A stretch of DNA of 57,861 nt, taken from assembly GCA_013298665.1 (NCBI GenBank), contig JAAFIK010000010.1, positions 44,581 through 102,441 on the forward strand, written 5' to 3'. Below, in pieces: positions 9,270-18,338 of the stretch (within the stretch, counting starts at the first letter, position 1; every line of letters begins with the position of its first letter). The notes below the pieces were generated by a model, which was not told the origin of the DNA, searched no databases, and was given only the letters and a program-made list of their open reading frames with translations. The stretch comes from Chitinophagales bacterium. Its GTDB lineage: Bacteria; Bacteroidota; Bacteroidia; Chitinophagales; Chitinophagaceae. A program made the position numbers and the translations under genes.

Positions 9270-9845
9270 TCAGGGGAAACGCCGGATGGCAAAAATGCCT
9301 GCCCAGCCGATGGCCAGTAACCCCGTACCCCATACCCACCAATTTCGGGGCAGACGTAATTGCACCAGTACCTGACCGGTAACAAGAATCGCTGTCACCA
9401 CCAGTAGCTGTCCCAACTCCAGCCCCGCATTAAACCCCAGCAGCGGGATGCCTATTTGCTGTTGATCTGCCAGCATAAACCGGATGGTATTGGCAAACCC
9501 CAGTCCATGTACCAACCCGAAGAACAGCGCTATTGCGTAATTAAACCGGATCCGGCGCTTTTCCTGCTGCCCGCGCCACAGATTGAAAAGGGCCGTAGCA
9601 ATAATGGTACAGGGGATAAGAAACTCTACCCAGCGCGCATTGATGGTTACCAGATCATATACACTCAGCACGAGGGTGAGGGAGTGCCCGATGGTAAAGG
9701 CCGTGATCAGCACCAACACCCGTTTCCAGTCGCGCAACAGGTAGATCGAAGCCAGCGCAAGCATAAACAATAAGTGATCAAGGGCATCCCAACTGATGAT
9801 ATGTGTCCACCCGATTTTTAAGTAGAATATAAAATCTTGCATCAA
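9270..9845 (-). CDS. HupE/UreJ-like membrane protein
   Basis: A 191-residue integral membrane protein with about six hydrophobic segments. The family is named after hydrogenase/urease accessory nickel or cobalt permeases, but no hydrogenase or urease gene is here, so the cargo is unknown. Diagnostic residues are the His/Asp set in the first helices (WDALDHLLFMLAL and TAFTIGHSLTLVLS) and FFGLVHGLGFA, all polar residues inside membrane segments as expected for metal binding. It heads a minus-strand pair with the M1 peptidase and is divergent from the DUF6702 gene. Two adjacent ATGs (9845, 9842) are possible starts. Confidence 0.88.
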   Translation of the reverse strand: MMQDFIFYLKIGWTHIISWDALDHLLFMLALASIYLLRDWKRVLVLITAFTIGHSLTLVLSVYDLVTINARWVEFLIPCTIIATALFNLWRGQQEKRRIRFNYAIALFFGLVHGLGFANTIRFMLADQQQIGIPLLGFNAGLELGQLLVVTAILVTGQVLVQLRLPRNWWVWGTGLLAIGWAGIFAIRRFP

Positions 9846-9929
9846 TTGGCGGCAGTTGGTTGTTTTGGCTTTAATTTTGGTTGTTCAAATATCTCATAAC
9901 AAGCGCAAACAAGCAAAAACAATTGGTGA

Positions 9930-10445
9930 ATGGCGGCAATATGGTATAAATGGTTGATGCTGATTACCCTCATGCATGCGCCCGTTGAGGCAGCAATGAC
10001 GGTGCGGCATCCCTTTTTTGTGAGTGTAACAGAGATCAACCACAATGCAAAAGACAAAACGCTGGAGATGAGTTGCAAGCTGTTTACAGACGATTTTGAA
10101 AAGACCCTCCGGCAGGTGTACCGGACGGGGGTTGACCTTATTGCCCCCAAAGACAGGAATGCGATGAACAAATTGGTGAGTGATTATGTGCAGAAACATC
10201 TTTTATTGCGGGTGGATGATAAGGCGGTAACCCTGCAGTTCCTTGGCTTTGAACGGCAGGAGGAGGCCATCTACAGTTATTGGCAGGTGAATAATATTCC
10301 TGCTGTTAAAAAGCTGGATATAACGGATAATCTTTTATACGATTATAAAAAAGAACAGGTCAGTATCCTGCATGTTACCGTGGGTGGCGAACGGAAAAGC
10401 AACAGGCTCATCAATCCTGAGGATAAGGTGGTGGTGGAATACTGA
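9930..10445 (+). CDS. DUF6702 family exported protein
   Basis: A 171-residue protein with an N-terminal signal-like segment (WLMLITLMHAPVEA). The rest matches the DUF6702 pattern: HPFFVSVTEINHNAKDKTLEMSCKLFTDDFEKTLR near residue 30-60, then alternating strands and a final NPEDKVVVEY. Family members are small periplasmic or surface beta proteins of unknown role. It is divergent from the HupE-like gene across an 84-bp spacer, and this neighbourhood (M1 peptidase, HupE-like, DUF6702) hints at a shared process. AGTACCAGGTACT, a dispersed palindrome, follows the stop at 10451-10463. Confidence 0.8.
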   Translation: MAAIWYKWLMLITLMHAPVEAAMTVRHPFFVSVTEINHNAKDKTLEMSCKLFTDDFEKTLRQVYRTGVDLIAPKDRNAMNKLVSDYVQKHLLLRVDDKAVTLQFLGFERQEEAIYSYWQVNNIPAVKKLDITDNLLYDYKKEQVSILHVTVGGERKSNRLINPEDKVVVEY

Positions 10446-10450
10446 GGAAG

Positions 10451-10573
10451 AGTACCAGGTACTAAGTGTTCAGTTGATAGCCATGCGTTTTAGGGTAAAT
10501 ATATTAACGACCAGCAACGTACACCGGTTGCTTTACTTTGTACCGGAGGCTGAATTCTGAGTATTTGGTACTC
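10451..10573. repeat. Dispersed GTACTTAG-type palindromes
   Basis: AGTACC-A-GGTACT (10451-10463) and GAGTATTTGGTACTC (10559-10573) lie between two convergent gene ends. They match the short palindromes found at other gene 3' ends in this window. Confidence 0.45.
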
Positions 10574-11876
10574 AATCATTCTCCAGCTCCTCACGCAGTT
10601 CTTCGCTCATCGTCACCAAAAGTTTATCAATGCGCTGGCCATCCATATCCACGATCTCGAAATGGAAGCCTTTCCAGTCAAAATCATCACCTGTTTTTGG
10701 GATGCGCTCCAACTGGTGCAGCACGAACCCTGCGAGGGTATCAAATTCCTGCTCGCCTTCGTTCATCCATTCTGTTTTATCAAATCTTGTCAGGAAGTCG
10801 TAAAAGGGGAGTTGTGCATCCACCAGGAAGCTGCCGTCTTTGCGTTCGGTAATCTCATATTCTTCCTGTCCGCGCTGGGGTACATCACCCACAATGGCTT
10901 CAAGGATATCATTGAGGGTGATCATACCCTCAAGTGTACCATATTCATTTACAATAAAGCAACTGTGTATCCCCGTTTCCTTAAACTTTTCGAGCAACTG
11001 GTAGGCCGTATTGTTTTCCGGAACAAAGAGGGCAGTGCGCATGAGTTTTGACATGGGAAGGTCGGGATCGGTAGCGAGGAACAGGTCTTTCATAAAAACA
11101 AGACCCTTAATATTATCGATCATGCCCTCGCAAACCGGGTAAGAAGAATAGGGCTGGCTGCCAATCTTTGCTTTAACGGTACTGATGGTGTCGGTAATAT
11201 CCACCCAGGCGATGTCGGTACGGTGGGTCATCAGCGAAGTGATGTTGCGGTCGCCCAGGTGAAAGACCCGTTCGATGATTTCTTTTTCCTCTTCTTCGAT
11301 GGCACCATGTTCGCTGCCTTCGCTGATGATGGCCTTTATTTCTTCTTCTGTTACTAAGGTTTCATTGTATTGTTTGATGTTGAAGAGCCGGAACAGGAAA
11401 CCACTCACGCGGGTAAGGAGCCATACGATGGGGGCGGTAACTTTAGAGAAGATATCCATCGGGCCGGCCACCTGCCGGGCAATCTTTTCTGCCTTGAGCA
11501 TACCGAGGCGCTTGGGCATCAACTCGCCAAAGATGATGGTGAGAAAGGTAACAACAATAACGATCAGGGTGATGGACAGGGTAGCTGCATAGGGTTTAAA
11601 CAATTCCACTTTTTCGAGATAGGGGCGGAGGTGATCGCTGAATTTTTCGCCGGAATACAAACCGGTAAGAATAGCGACCAGGGTAATACCTATTTGAGCG
11701 GCAGAGAGGAATACTTCCGGATTTTCTGAAAGCCGGAGCGCCTTTTTGGCTTTCAGGTCTCCTTTGGCGGCCATGCTTTCGAGCCGGCTTTTACGGGCGC
11801 TGACGAGGGCAATTTCACTCATCACAAAAAGACCGTTGATGATGATTAATACTAAGAGTATGACGACTTCTACCAT
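10572..11876 (-). CDS. CNNM/CorC-like transporter, hemolysin-type family (DUF21-CBS-CorC)
   Basis: A 434-residue inner-membrane protein of the UPF0053/CNNM group, linked to magnesium or cobalt efflux and often annotated as hemolysin. Three parts are visible: a DUF21 membrane domain (1-~190) beginning MVEVVILLVLIIINGLFVMSEIALVSARKSRLE with the family hallmark SEIAL; a paired CBS region (~205-330, LMTHRTDIAWVD and GTLEGMITLNDILEAIVGDV); and the C-terminal CorC_HlyC domain (~345-430). The PAP2 gene lies 6 bp upstream, so the two are likely co-transcribed. Transport direction cannot be read from sequence. Confidence 0.93.
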   Translation of the reverse strand: MVEVVILLVLIIINGLFVMSEIALVSARKSRLESMAAKGDLKAKKALRLSENPEVFLSAAQIGITLVAILTGLYSGEKFSDHLRPYLEKVELFKPYAATLSITLIVIVVTFLTIIFGELMPKRLGMLKAEKIARQVAGPMDIFSKVTAPIVWLLTRVSGFLFRLFNIKQYNETLVTEEEIKAIISEGSEHGAIEEEEKEIIERVFHLGDRNITSLMTHRTDIAWVDITDTISTVKAKIGSQPYSSYPVCEGMIDNIKGLVFMKDLFLATDPDLPMSKLMRTALFVPENNTAYQLLEKFKETGIHSCFIVNEYGTLEGMITLNDILEAIVGDVPQRGQEEYEITERKDGSFLVDAQLPFYDFLTRFDKTEWMNEGEQEFDTLAGFVLHQLERIPKTGDDFDWKGFHFEIVDMDGQRIDKLLVTMSEELREELEND

Positions 11877-11882
11877 AATTAT

Positions 11883-12482
11883 TTATTGCAAACCGAACCT
11901 TTGCGAAAACCATTTGCCGGGCAAATATCCGATTAAAATTCCAATAAGCGCCCCCGCGGCCACATCGAGCGGGTAATGGACGCCTGCATATACCTGTGCA
12001 TAGCAGATGCTGAAGGCCCAACCCCACCAGGCATAAACGGCCTTGCCGAGTGGCTTTTTCAGGGTGAAAATGAGGTAGGTGGCGATGGCAAAATGATTGG
12101 TGGCATGGGAGGAGGTAAAGCTGGAACTCTGTGGCCGGTAGCCTACGAGTACCCGGATACTATCGGCCAGGGAGGGGTCGTTGCAGGGCCGGAGCCGCAT
12201 GATGTTCTCTTTGATGAGGTTGCTGCTGATGTAGTTGGAAAGGCTTACCAGGGCAATGGCGATGAGGATATGGATCCAGCCGGTTTTCTTAAAGTTGATC
12301 AGTATAAAGAGTATGGTGACGAGGTACAGGGGTGCCCATACGGGCGAATTACGGAGCCAGGGCATCAGCCAGTCGAAAAACCCGTTTTGCCAGCGCCCGT
12401 TGATGACGCTGAACCAGTAGCGGTCGTATTGCAGGAGGGATTGTACCAAATAATGATGCCTTGTTAAAATAAAAGAACCCAA
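11883..12482 (-). CDS. PAP2-family membrane phosphatase
   Basis: A 199-residue membrane phosphatase of the phosphatidic acid phosphatase 2 type, acting on a lipid or lipid-linked phosphate such as undecaprenyl pyrophosphate. The three motifs are present: K-x6-RP as KENIMRLRP, SSHA as SFTSSHATNHFA, and the third motif as YAGVHYPLDVAAG; the catalytic His residues sit in SSHA and VHYPLD. About five hydrophobic segments. No ATG occurs near the N-terminus; the likely start is the TTG at 12482, which leaves only 45 bp to the divergent LtaS-like gene, so the start is uncertain. It precedes the CNNM gene by 6 bp. Confidence 0.88.
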   Translation of the reverse strand: MGSFILTRHHYLVQSLLQYDRYWFSVINGRWQNGFFDWLMPWLRNSPVWAPLYLVTILFILINFKKTGWIHILIAIALVSLSNYISSNLIKENIMRLRPCNDPSLADSIRVLVGYRPQSSSFTSSHATNHFAIATYLIFTLKKPLGKAVYAWWGWAFSICYAQVYAGVHYPLDVAAGALIGILIGYLPGKWFSQRFGLQ

Positions 12483-12494
12483 AAATAATTAAAC

Positions 12495-12502
12495 TAACTT
12501 TG
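12495..12502 (+). promoter_or_regulatory. Bacteroidota-type -7 box (TAACTTTG)
   Basis: TAACTTTG fits the TAnnTTTG -7 consensus and lies 26 bp before the ATG at 12528. No TTG at the expected -33 distance was found, so the assignment rests on the -7 box alone. Confidence 0.4.
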
Positions 12503-12527
12503 CCAGCCATTAATATTTCTCTGCCTC

Positions 12528-14519
12528 ATGCCTGTACGTTTGCCCCGCCTGTTGCGCTGGTCTATTGCTGTAACCCTGTTATTGCTGCTCGTCATGACGG
12601 TGGCCAGGCTGATCTTTAACGCACAGTACAGCCCGCATGACAAGCCTTTTTCAGGGTCGGCTTTTGTGCTGGGGCTGCGATACGATCTGCGTTATGCCTG
12701 TGCCGTAGGGTTATTGATGGTCATCCTCCCGGGTTTTCGCTGGCTGAATCCTTTTGTTATGCCGGGAGCCAGGCGTTTCTGGAATATCCTGCTGCCTTTG
12801 CTGGCGATGGCCTTACTCCTTTTTTACCTGATCGACTTTTATCATTTTGATTACCTGCACCAGCGCCTCAATGCAAGTGTGCTCAATTATTTAGACGATG
12901 CGGGTATTTCAGGAAAGATGGTTTTACAGACTTATCCCATCGTAACGATTACCGTCTTTTTTGTTCTGGTGTGTATACTTGTATTTGCCGGGTTTGCGCG
13001 TTTGCTGCGGCACTACCTGCTGGCAGGAGATAGTGGGGTAAGGGGTATTGGCGCCTATGTATTGGTTGTCCTTGTTTTTGGTGCATTGGTATATGGTAAG
13101 TCGGGGCAGTATCCGTTGCGCTGGAGCGATGCTTTTTTGCAGAACAGCGATTATAAAGCACACCTGGCGCTGAACCCCATGCAGAGTTTCCTCAGTTCGC
13201 TCAATTTCCGTAAGGCCAAACCCGACCCTGTAAAGGTCAGGGAAAGTTATGCGATGATGAGCAGTTATCTTGGGGTACAGCAGCCGGATGCGGCGAATCT
13301 CTCGTTTACCCGGCATACGGCCCCTGCCAAACAACCACGTCGGCTCAATGTGGTACTGGTGATTTGCGAAAGCTTTTCCGGCTACAAGAGCAGTATGTGG
13401 GGTAATCCGCTCAATACCACTCCTTTTTTTGACTCGCTCTGTAAAGGTGGTGTTTTCTTTGACCGCTGTTTTACACCGGCATATGGAACGGCGCGTGGGG
13501 TATGGGCTACAGTAACGGGTATACCGGATGTGGAGGGCACCAAGACGGCCAGCCGCAACCCGGCCGCGGTTGACCAGCATACCATCATCAACGATTTTTC
13601 CGCCCATGAAAAATTCTACTTCCTGGGCGGCGACCCTACCTGGGCGAATATACAGGGGCTATTGGCGAATAACATCAACGGGCTCCGTATATACAGCCAG
13701 GATAATTTCAATGCTAAAAAAGTTGATGTTTGGGGCATCAGCGATAAAAACCTTTTTTTGGAAGCCAATGCCGTGCTGGCCAAACAGGACAAGCCTTTTT
13801 TTGCCATCATCCAGACGGCTGATAACCACCGGCCTTACACGATACCGGCTGAGGATGCAAAGCAGTTTACCACCCAAACCTTTCCGCAGGACATCCTGAA
13901 AAAATATGGCTTTGAAAGCAATGCGGAAATGAATGCCTTTCGTTATACAGACTATTGTTTTCAGCAGTTTATGACTGCTGCAGCAAAAGAAAAGTACTTC
14001 GATTCAACGGTATTTGTGTTTGTCGGCGATCATGGCGTCCGGGGATCTGCGGGTGCCATGTTTCCCGCAAGCTGGACGGATATGGGGCTGACCTGTGAAC
14101 ATGTACCCCTGTTGTTTTATGCCCCCGGTCAATTGCCGGCCAGAAGAATTGGTACCATCAGCTCGCAGGTGGATATATTGCCCACGATTGCGGGACTGCT
14201 CAACCAGCCCTGCCGCAACACCACGATGGGGCGCGATCTCTTTAACGGCATGGGGCCACTGGCCTATCGGGAAAACAGCAACGTGCCGGCGCGTGCTTTT
14301 ATTATTGACCATGATGATAAGACCATTGGTATGATCTGCGACCGCTATGTTTACCGCAAAAACCTCAGTAGCGGAAAAGAAGACCTGGTTTCTTTTACCG
14401 ATAATAGTGTACTACCTCCCGGACCTGTTACCGACAGCGTACGGCAATCGTTGCGCAGTTATACCATTGCTTTTTTGGAAACGGCGAAGTGGATGCTGGT
14501 GAATAATAAAAAGCAATAG
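12528..14519 (+). CDS. LtaS-type sulfatase-fold membrane enzyme
   Basis: A 663-residue protein with five N-terminal hydrophobic segments (to ~190) and a large extracytoplasmic alkaline-phosphatase-fold domain. Lipoteichoic-acid-synthase relatives transfer or hydrolyse phosphoglycerol or phosphoethanolamine; Gram-negative Bacteroidota lack LTA, so the substrate is more likely a membrane glycan or lipid. Catalytic features: VICESFSGYKSS (metal Glu), nucleophile candidate Thr321 in GTARGVW, TADNHRPYTIP, and VGDHGVRG. It is divergent from the PAP2/CNNM pair. Its stop is followed 30 bp later by the 43-bp tandem array. Confidence 0.9.
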   Translation: MPVRLPRLLRWSIAVTLLLLLVMTVARLIFNAQYSPHDKPFSGSAFVLGLRYDLRYACAVGLLMVILPGFRWLNPFVMPGARRFWNILLPLLAMALLLFYLIDFYHFDYLHQRLNASVLNYLDDAGISGKMVLQTYPIVTITVFFVLVCILVFAGFARLLRHYLLAGDSGVRGIGAYVLVVLVFGALVYGKSGQYPLRWSDAFLQNSDYKAHLALNPMQSFLSSLNFRKAKPDPVKVRESYAMMSSYLGVQQPDAANLSFTRHTAPAKQPRRLNVVLVICESFSGYKSSMWGNPLNTTPFFDSLCKGGVFFDRCFTPAYGTARGVWATVTGIPDVEGTKTASRNPAAVDQHTIINDFSAHEKFYFLGGDPTWANIQGLLANNINGLRIYSQDNFNAKKVDVWGISDKNLFLEANAVLAKQDKPFFAIIQTADNHRPYTIPAEDAKQFTTQTFPQDILKKYGFESNAEMNAFRYTDYCFQQFMTAAAKEKYFDSTVFVFVGDHGVRGSAGAMFPASWTDMGLTCEHVPLLFYAPGQLPARRIGTISSQVDILPTIAGLLNQPCRNTTMGRDLFNGMGPLAYRENSNVPARAFIIDHDDKTIGMICDRYVYRKNLSSGKEDLVSFTDNSVLPPGPVTDSVRQSLRSYTIAFLETAKWMLVNNKKQ

Positions 14520-14549
14520 CAGGTACAACCCGGTAGCAGGAGGGGTCAA

Positions 14550-15108
14550 CCTAAACTTTTGATAGGTCGACCTATTCCTGCCCATAGGAGGACCTAAACT
14601 TTTGATAGGTCGTCCTATACCTGCCTATAGGAGGACCTAAACTTTTGATAGGTCGTCCTATACCCACCCATAGGAGGACCTAAACTTTTGATAGGTGGAC
14701 CTATACCTACCCATAGGCCGACCTAAACTTTTGATAGGTCGTCCTATACCTGCCTATAGGAGGACCTAAACTTTTGATAGGTCGACCTATACCAACCCAT
14801 AGGAGGACCTAAACTTTTGATAGGTCGACCTATACCAACCCATAGGCCGACCTAAACTTTTGATAGGTCGACCTATACCTACCTATAGGCCGACCTAAAC
14901 TTTTGATAGGTCGTCCTATACCTACCTATAGGCCGACCTAAACTTTTGATAGGTCGACCTATACCTACCTATAGGAGGACCTAAACTTTTGATAGGTCGT
15001 CCTATACCTACCCATAGGAGGACCTAAACTTTTGATAGGTCGACCTATACCTGCCTATAGGAGGACCTAAACTTTTGACAGGACGACCTGCCTGGGGAGG
15101 GACAGATA
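14550..15108. repeat. Thirteen-copy 43-bp tandem repeat array
   Basis: The 17-mer CCTAAACTTTTGATAGG begins at 14550, 14593, 14636, 14679, 14722, 14765, 14808, 14851, 14894, 14937, 14980 and 15023, an exact 43-bp period; a diverged thirteenth copy begins at 15066. All twelve cores are identical. Variation is confined to a few columns: TCGTCC/TCGACC/TGGACC, then TACCTGCC/TACCTACC/TACCAACC/TACCCACC, and AGGAGGA/AGGCCGA. GACCTA and TAGGTC flank an AACTTTTGA loop in each unit, and TAGGTCGACCTA is itself palindromic. Period 43 is not a multiple of 3 and no frame is maintained, so it is non-coding. It fills the spacer between the LtaS-like gene and the gene at 15285. Confidence 0.97.
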
Positions 15109-15284
15109 CAGATTGTGTAAACTGCCTCAGGATTCTTGGGGTCATTCCACAGCCCCCGGCGACGGAGAGTATTGGGTGGGTAGTGAGACCGTTTCAGCCC
15201 GTTTGCCAGTACCACTTTGTGGTATTGACCGGGGTTTGGCGGATGGCTATCTTGCGACATCTTTTCATTAAAACCTTATTTTTT

Positions 15285-16211
15285 ATGTCAGTCAAAGTCA
15301 CTATTGATATTTTTAGTGGTCGCCCCAACCCCGAACTGGTACTCAGTGCCGCAGCAGCAAAAGCCCTGTTTAACGAAGTATCGCCGGTGGGTGCCATGCG
15401 GAAAGCGGGTGCCGCTAATGTACCTGCGGCTCCGGAGCACCTCGGGCTTCGTGGTGTACAGGTGGAACAGTTGAAATCGGTAACCAAAGAGTTTCCCGAA
15501 TCCTTTTACCTTTCGCACGAAACGATGTTTACCGGTACGCGCGCAGCCGCTATGAAAGATACCGGTACTATGGAGCGACTGCACAAACTGATTGTGTCTA
15601 AAAGCAGCCAGATTACAGGTGCAGGCAAGATTCGTCAGTTTTTAAAGGTTTACAAAGATGAACTCAATGCCTCAGCGGGTGCCCGGGAAAAATCGCTTGC
15701 GGCAGGACCAATCATTCCTGCCCCCTTGCCATTGGCTACCTGCAAGTGCGGCCCGGTGTATGAACCCGACTGGTGGAACCTGAATCCTGCCATCAAGGGC
15801 AATAATAACTGTTACAATTATGCCTGCAACCAGCGTACAGACAGTTTTGCGCAACCGGGCCTTGCTACGGGTAATAAATATACTTCACTGGCTGGTTGTG
15901 CTGTGGCTGCCGGTCAGAAAAGTGCAAAAACGGGCGCCATCAGCGATGCCCTGATTGATACCCCTTTGGCGAATAATAAATGTCCGGATAAGGGCCATCT
16001 TGTAGCACTGGTGATCTGGCCGGATGTTGATTTCCATTGGTACCGCAAGGGCGTGAATACCTTATGGAGCCATAAACCCGGCCCTACATCCGTTACCAAC
16101 TTAGACAATGCAGGCGCCATCATTACCGATCCGCGTACCGCCAATCGTGGTAGTTATACGCAGTTCTGTACCTTTATGAACGTATTGAATGGACATATCT
16201 GCATCAGGTAA
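15285..16211 (+). CDS. Unknown protein: FSGRPNP domain plus papain-like C-terminal half
   Basis: 308 residues from ATG 15285; an upstream GTG/ATG extension to 15075 runs into the tandem array and is improbable. The N-terminal ~110 residues begin KVTIDIFSGRPNPELVLS (residues 4-21), a domain shared with the next gene. After a linker, the C-terminal half has NNCYNYACNQRTDSFAQPG (Cys near 179), GHLVALVIWPDVDFHWYRKG and LWSHKPGPTSVTNLDNAG. The spaced Cys...His order in this half recalls papain-like cysteine hydrolases, but this is inference. No signal peptide, so cytoplasmic or non-classically exported. The stop overlaps the next gene by 23 bp, so the two are translationally coupled. Confidence 0.8.
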   Translation: MSVKVTIDIFSGRPNPELVLSAAAAKALFNEVSPVGAMRKAGAANVPAAPEHLGLRGVQVEQLKSVTKEFPESFYLSHETMFTGTRAAAMKDTGTMERLHKLIVSKSSQITGAGKIRQFLKVYKDELNASAGAREKSLAAGPIIPAPLPLATCKCGPVYEPDWWNLNPAIKGNNNCYNYACNQRTDSFAQPGLATGNKYTSLAGCAVAAGQKSAKTGAISDALIDTPLANNKCPDKGHLVALVIWPDVDFHWYRKGVNTLWSHKPGPTSVTNLDNAGAIITDPRTANRGSYTQFCTFMNVLNGHICIR

Positions 16212-16539
16212 TATCTTTTTTGCTTCTGCGCTGGTTTTTTCCGGCAGAAAAAATCCTTCCTGGGAAGTGCAGCAAGGCACGGCTGAAAAGGCCTTGCTGC
16301 TTTTTCAGGATGCGCCTGCAGCGGCAGACGATAACCCGGCAGCATCGCTGTTGGGGTATAATGGGTTGCAACTGAAGCATGGCAACAAGCTCTGGCATGC
16401 CATGAAAGGGCGTATTTTCTTTAAGGTAAAAGATGAAACCGTGCTCGTCAAAGAGGATCCCGACCGTCGGTTTGAACAAATGCTGTTGCGTACTGCCCCC
16501 CGGGAAATTGCGGAGTTGCTGGCTGCCATGGGGGAATAA
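16189..16539 (+). CDS. Stand-alone FSGRxNP-domain protein
   Basis: A 116-residue protein starting inside the end of the preceding gene (23-bp overlap). It carries VFSGRKNPSWEV (16-27), then LGYNGLQL, a strand pair and RRFEQMLLRTAP. The upstream protein has FSGRPNPELVLS, LGLRGVQV and TMERLHKLIVS in the same order, so this looks like a second, shorter copy of its N-terminal domain. Function is not known. The overlap and shared domain suggest the two proteins act together, perhaps as enzyme and partner or inhibitor; that is inference only. Confidence 0.7.
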   Translation: MDISASGNIFFASALVFSGRKNPSWEVQQGTAEKALLLFQDAPAAADDNPAASLLGYNGLQLKHGNKLWHAMKGRIFFKVKDETVLVKEDPDRRFEQMLLRTAPREIAELLAAMGE

Positions 16540-16607
16540 CCTTTTTGAGCATCGGTTATGTTTTATAGATACGCCAATCGTGGCAGACATCAATTTGTCG
16601 CAATTGC

Positions 16608-18101
16608 TCAGGAACGGGATTCTGCCACCTTACGGATCAGGTGATCGGGAACGGGTCTGAATATAACCGGTATAACCATGCCCGGTATTACTTTAGCCGA
16701 ATATTTGCACTGGAAAAATGTCTTTCCCCATTTGCTGTACACCAGAAATTCAACATCTTTACCAAGGGGCAGGGGTTCCTGTATGCGGAGTTGCTGGCTG
16801 GTGATGCCGTATTTTTTTATAGCCGCAACAGATTGCTGGTTCCTGAATATGATGTAGATACCGATGTCCTTTACCGGCATACCCTTTATATCAAGGGTGA
16901 ACTCAGGTACCATCTCAATATTTTCCCGATAAAACTGATCAATGTTGATCCAGCCCAATGCATCCAGCTCAACAGGCGCATAATAACGAACCTCAACATT
17001 GACCCGGCCAGGCACATTAAATTTCCCTTTTTGCTTACTTGGTGCAGTCAGCGTGGTAGCTGTATCTATTATGGTGTTGAGGGTTTCTGCCGGTGCGGAG
17101 ATGTTTGCAGGAAGGGATTGTCTGCCGGCGAAACCGCTTAAGGTCTTTAGCGTATCCAGCACATACCAAACGGAGTCGCTTTTGGGATCCGGGTCGCCAA
17201 AGTAACAATCGAATGCTTCAAAATCAGACTTGTATTGATAAATCCTGCCATTGAAACATGTTGTCCGTACTATCGTTCGGGGACGGATCATTTTCCTCAT
17301 ATCGGCAACGGCTATTTTGCGTGGGGCAAGCATAACGCTGCGTATATCGGCCTGTGTCATTTGTTTGAAGTTTTTCCGTACGATTGCCCGGCGTTTTGCC
17401 GTAATGCTGTCATCCCACGCTTTCAGCCAGGCTGTGCTACTGATGAACCGCCCGGTAAGGGCATTTGATTCAGCACGGTTGCGCGAGGGGATGGCCGCGG
17501 TTATTACGCCGGTATTCCTTTGCTGCTCACGATTTGTTTCAGCAAGCCGGGGTGTATTGGTGAGTGATTTGTCCATGGGTTTCCAGTTCATAAGGCCATC
17601 TGCCCGGCGCTGCCCATAGAACAGCGCCATGCCGTCTGCTACTTTCGGGAAACGCACGCGAATAGTTTTCCCCCTTTTGAGCCGCAGCGTACTGCCGTTG
17701 CTGGTTATGCCGATAAAGTAAGATCCTCCGCTTATGAGCAAACGGCCGTCTGAAACCGTAGGACAGTCATTGGCGACCATATCGGCAGTTGTTGTGAGTT
17801 CCCTGAGGGTAACGGTAAGAGAATCGCCGGGGGGATGTCCATCCATCGTTTCAAGGGCAGCGGTGTCGATTTGCACAAGCAAACCCTTACTTGCTGTAAT
17901 GGTCCGGCTTTTTCGCGTACTGATCCTGAAGACCTGTGGTGATGCTGAAAGTGCCATGGGGAGTATTGGAGGATCAGCCGTAATACTGTCTGGCGCTGTA
18001 ACCCCGATTGTGTTATGCTGTGCATTTTCGGGTCCTTTACGGGTATGTGACGTACAGGAAAACAGGAGCCAGCCTGGCAGGAGGAATAGTAAGGAGCGCA
18101 T
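16608..18101 (-). CDS. Surface lipoprotein with ZU5-like N-terminal domain, function unknown
   Basis: 497 residues with a lipoprotein signal (MRSLLFLLPGWLLFSC, lipobox Cys16). Residues ~55-155 have the order FRISTRKSRTITASKG, DSLTVTLREL, DMVANDCPTVSDGRLLISGGSYFIGI and GKTIRVRFP. This is the arrangement of a common Bacteroidota domain resembling ZU5 (IPAxxF...LLETGGMxxI), here in a diverged form. The remainder has no motif I recognise. It is convergent with the FSGRxNP pair and divergent from prfB. Likely anchored in the outer or inner membrane by a lipid. Confidence 0.75.
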   Translation of the reverse strand: MRSLLFLLPGWLLFSCTSHTRKGPENAQHNTIGVTAPDSITADPPILPMALSASPQVFRISTRKSRTITASKGLLVQIDTAALETMDGHPPGDSLTVTLRELTTTADMVANDCPTVSDGRLLISGGSYFIGITSNGSTLRLKRGKTIRVRFPKVADGMALFYGQRRADGLMNWKPMDKSLTNTPRLAETNREQQRNTGVITAAIPSRNRAESNALTGRFISSTAWLKAWDDSITAKRRAIVRKNFKQMTQADIRSVMLAPRKIAVADMRKMIRPRTIVRTTCFNGRIYQYKSDFEAFDCYFGDPDPKSDSVWYVLDTLKTLSGFAGRQSLPANISAPAETLNTIIDTATTLTAPSKQKGKFNVPGRVNVEVRYYAPVELDALGWINIDQFYRENIEMVPEFTLDIKGMPVKDIGIYIIFRNQQSVAAIKKYGITSQQLRIQEPLPLGKDVEFLVYSKWGKTFFQCKYSAKVIPGMVIPVIFRPVPDHLIRKVAESRS

Positions 18102-18338
18102 AATGGTTGGGTTGATGTGTTGATGCCGGAAAACAGTTGAGGCGCGAAATTTATTGCCAGGTTGTTGTTAATGATTTCTTAAAAGCAGGATCATGCAGCG
18201 GAAGCACCGGGCGTACAATAGTGTTATGCTGTACAAGGGTGCGACGCCGATGCCGCTCAAAATGGTTGTAACAGCCCGGCACAAAAAAACCGCGCTGCTG
18301 ATGAATAAACCATTCATTTATTATACATTTGCGGCATT

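Noticed and set aside
14550..15108. CRISPR array
   Set aside because: The whole 43-bp unit repeats; there are no unique spacers and no cas genes. Only a few columns vary, with recurring alternatives.
15075..15284. N-terminal extension of the FSGRPNP protein
   Set aside because: The extra 70 residues would be translated from the last array copy and spacer; composition is not protein-like and the domain begins right after ATG 15285.
18324..18331. TACATTTG as promoter of a leaderless prfB transcript
   Set aside because: The -7 box is perfect but no TTG is at the -33 distance, so it was not listed as a promoter.
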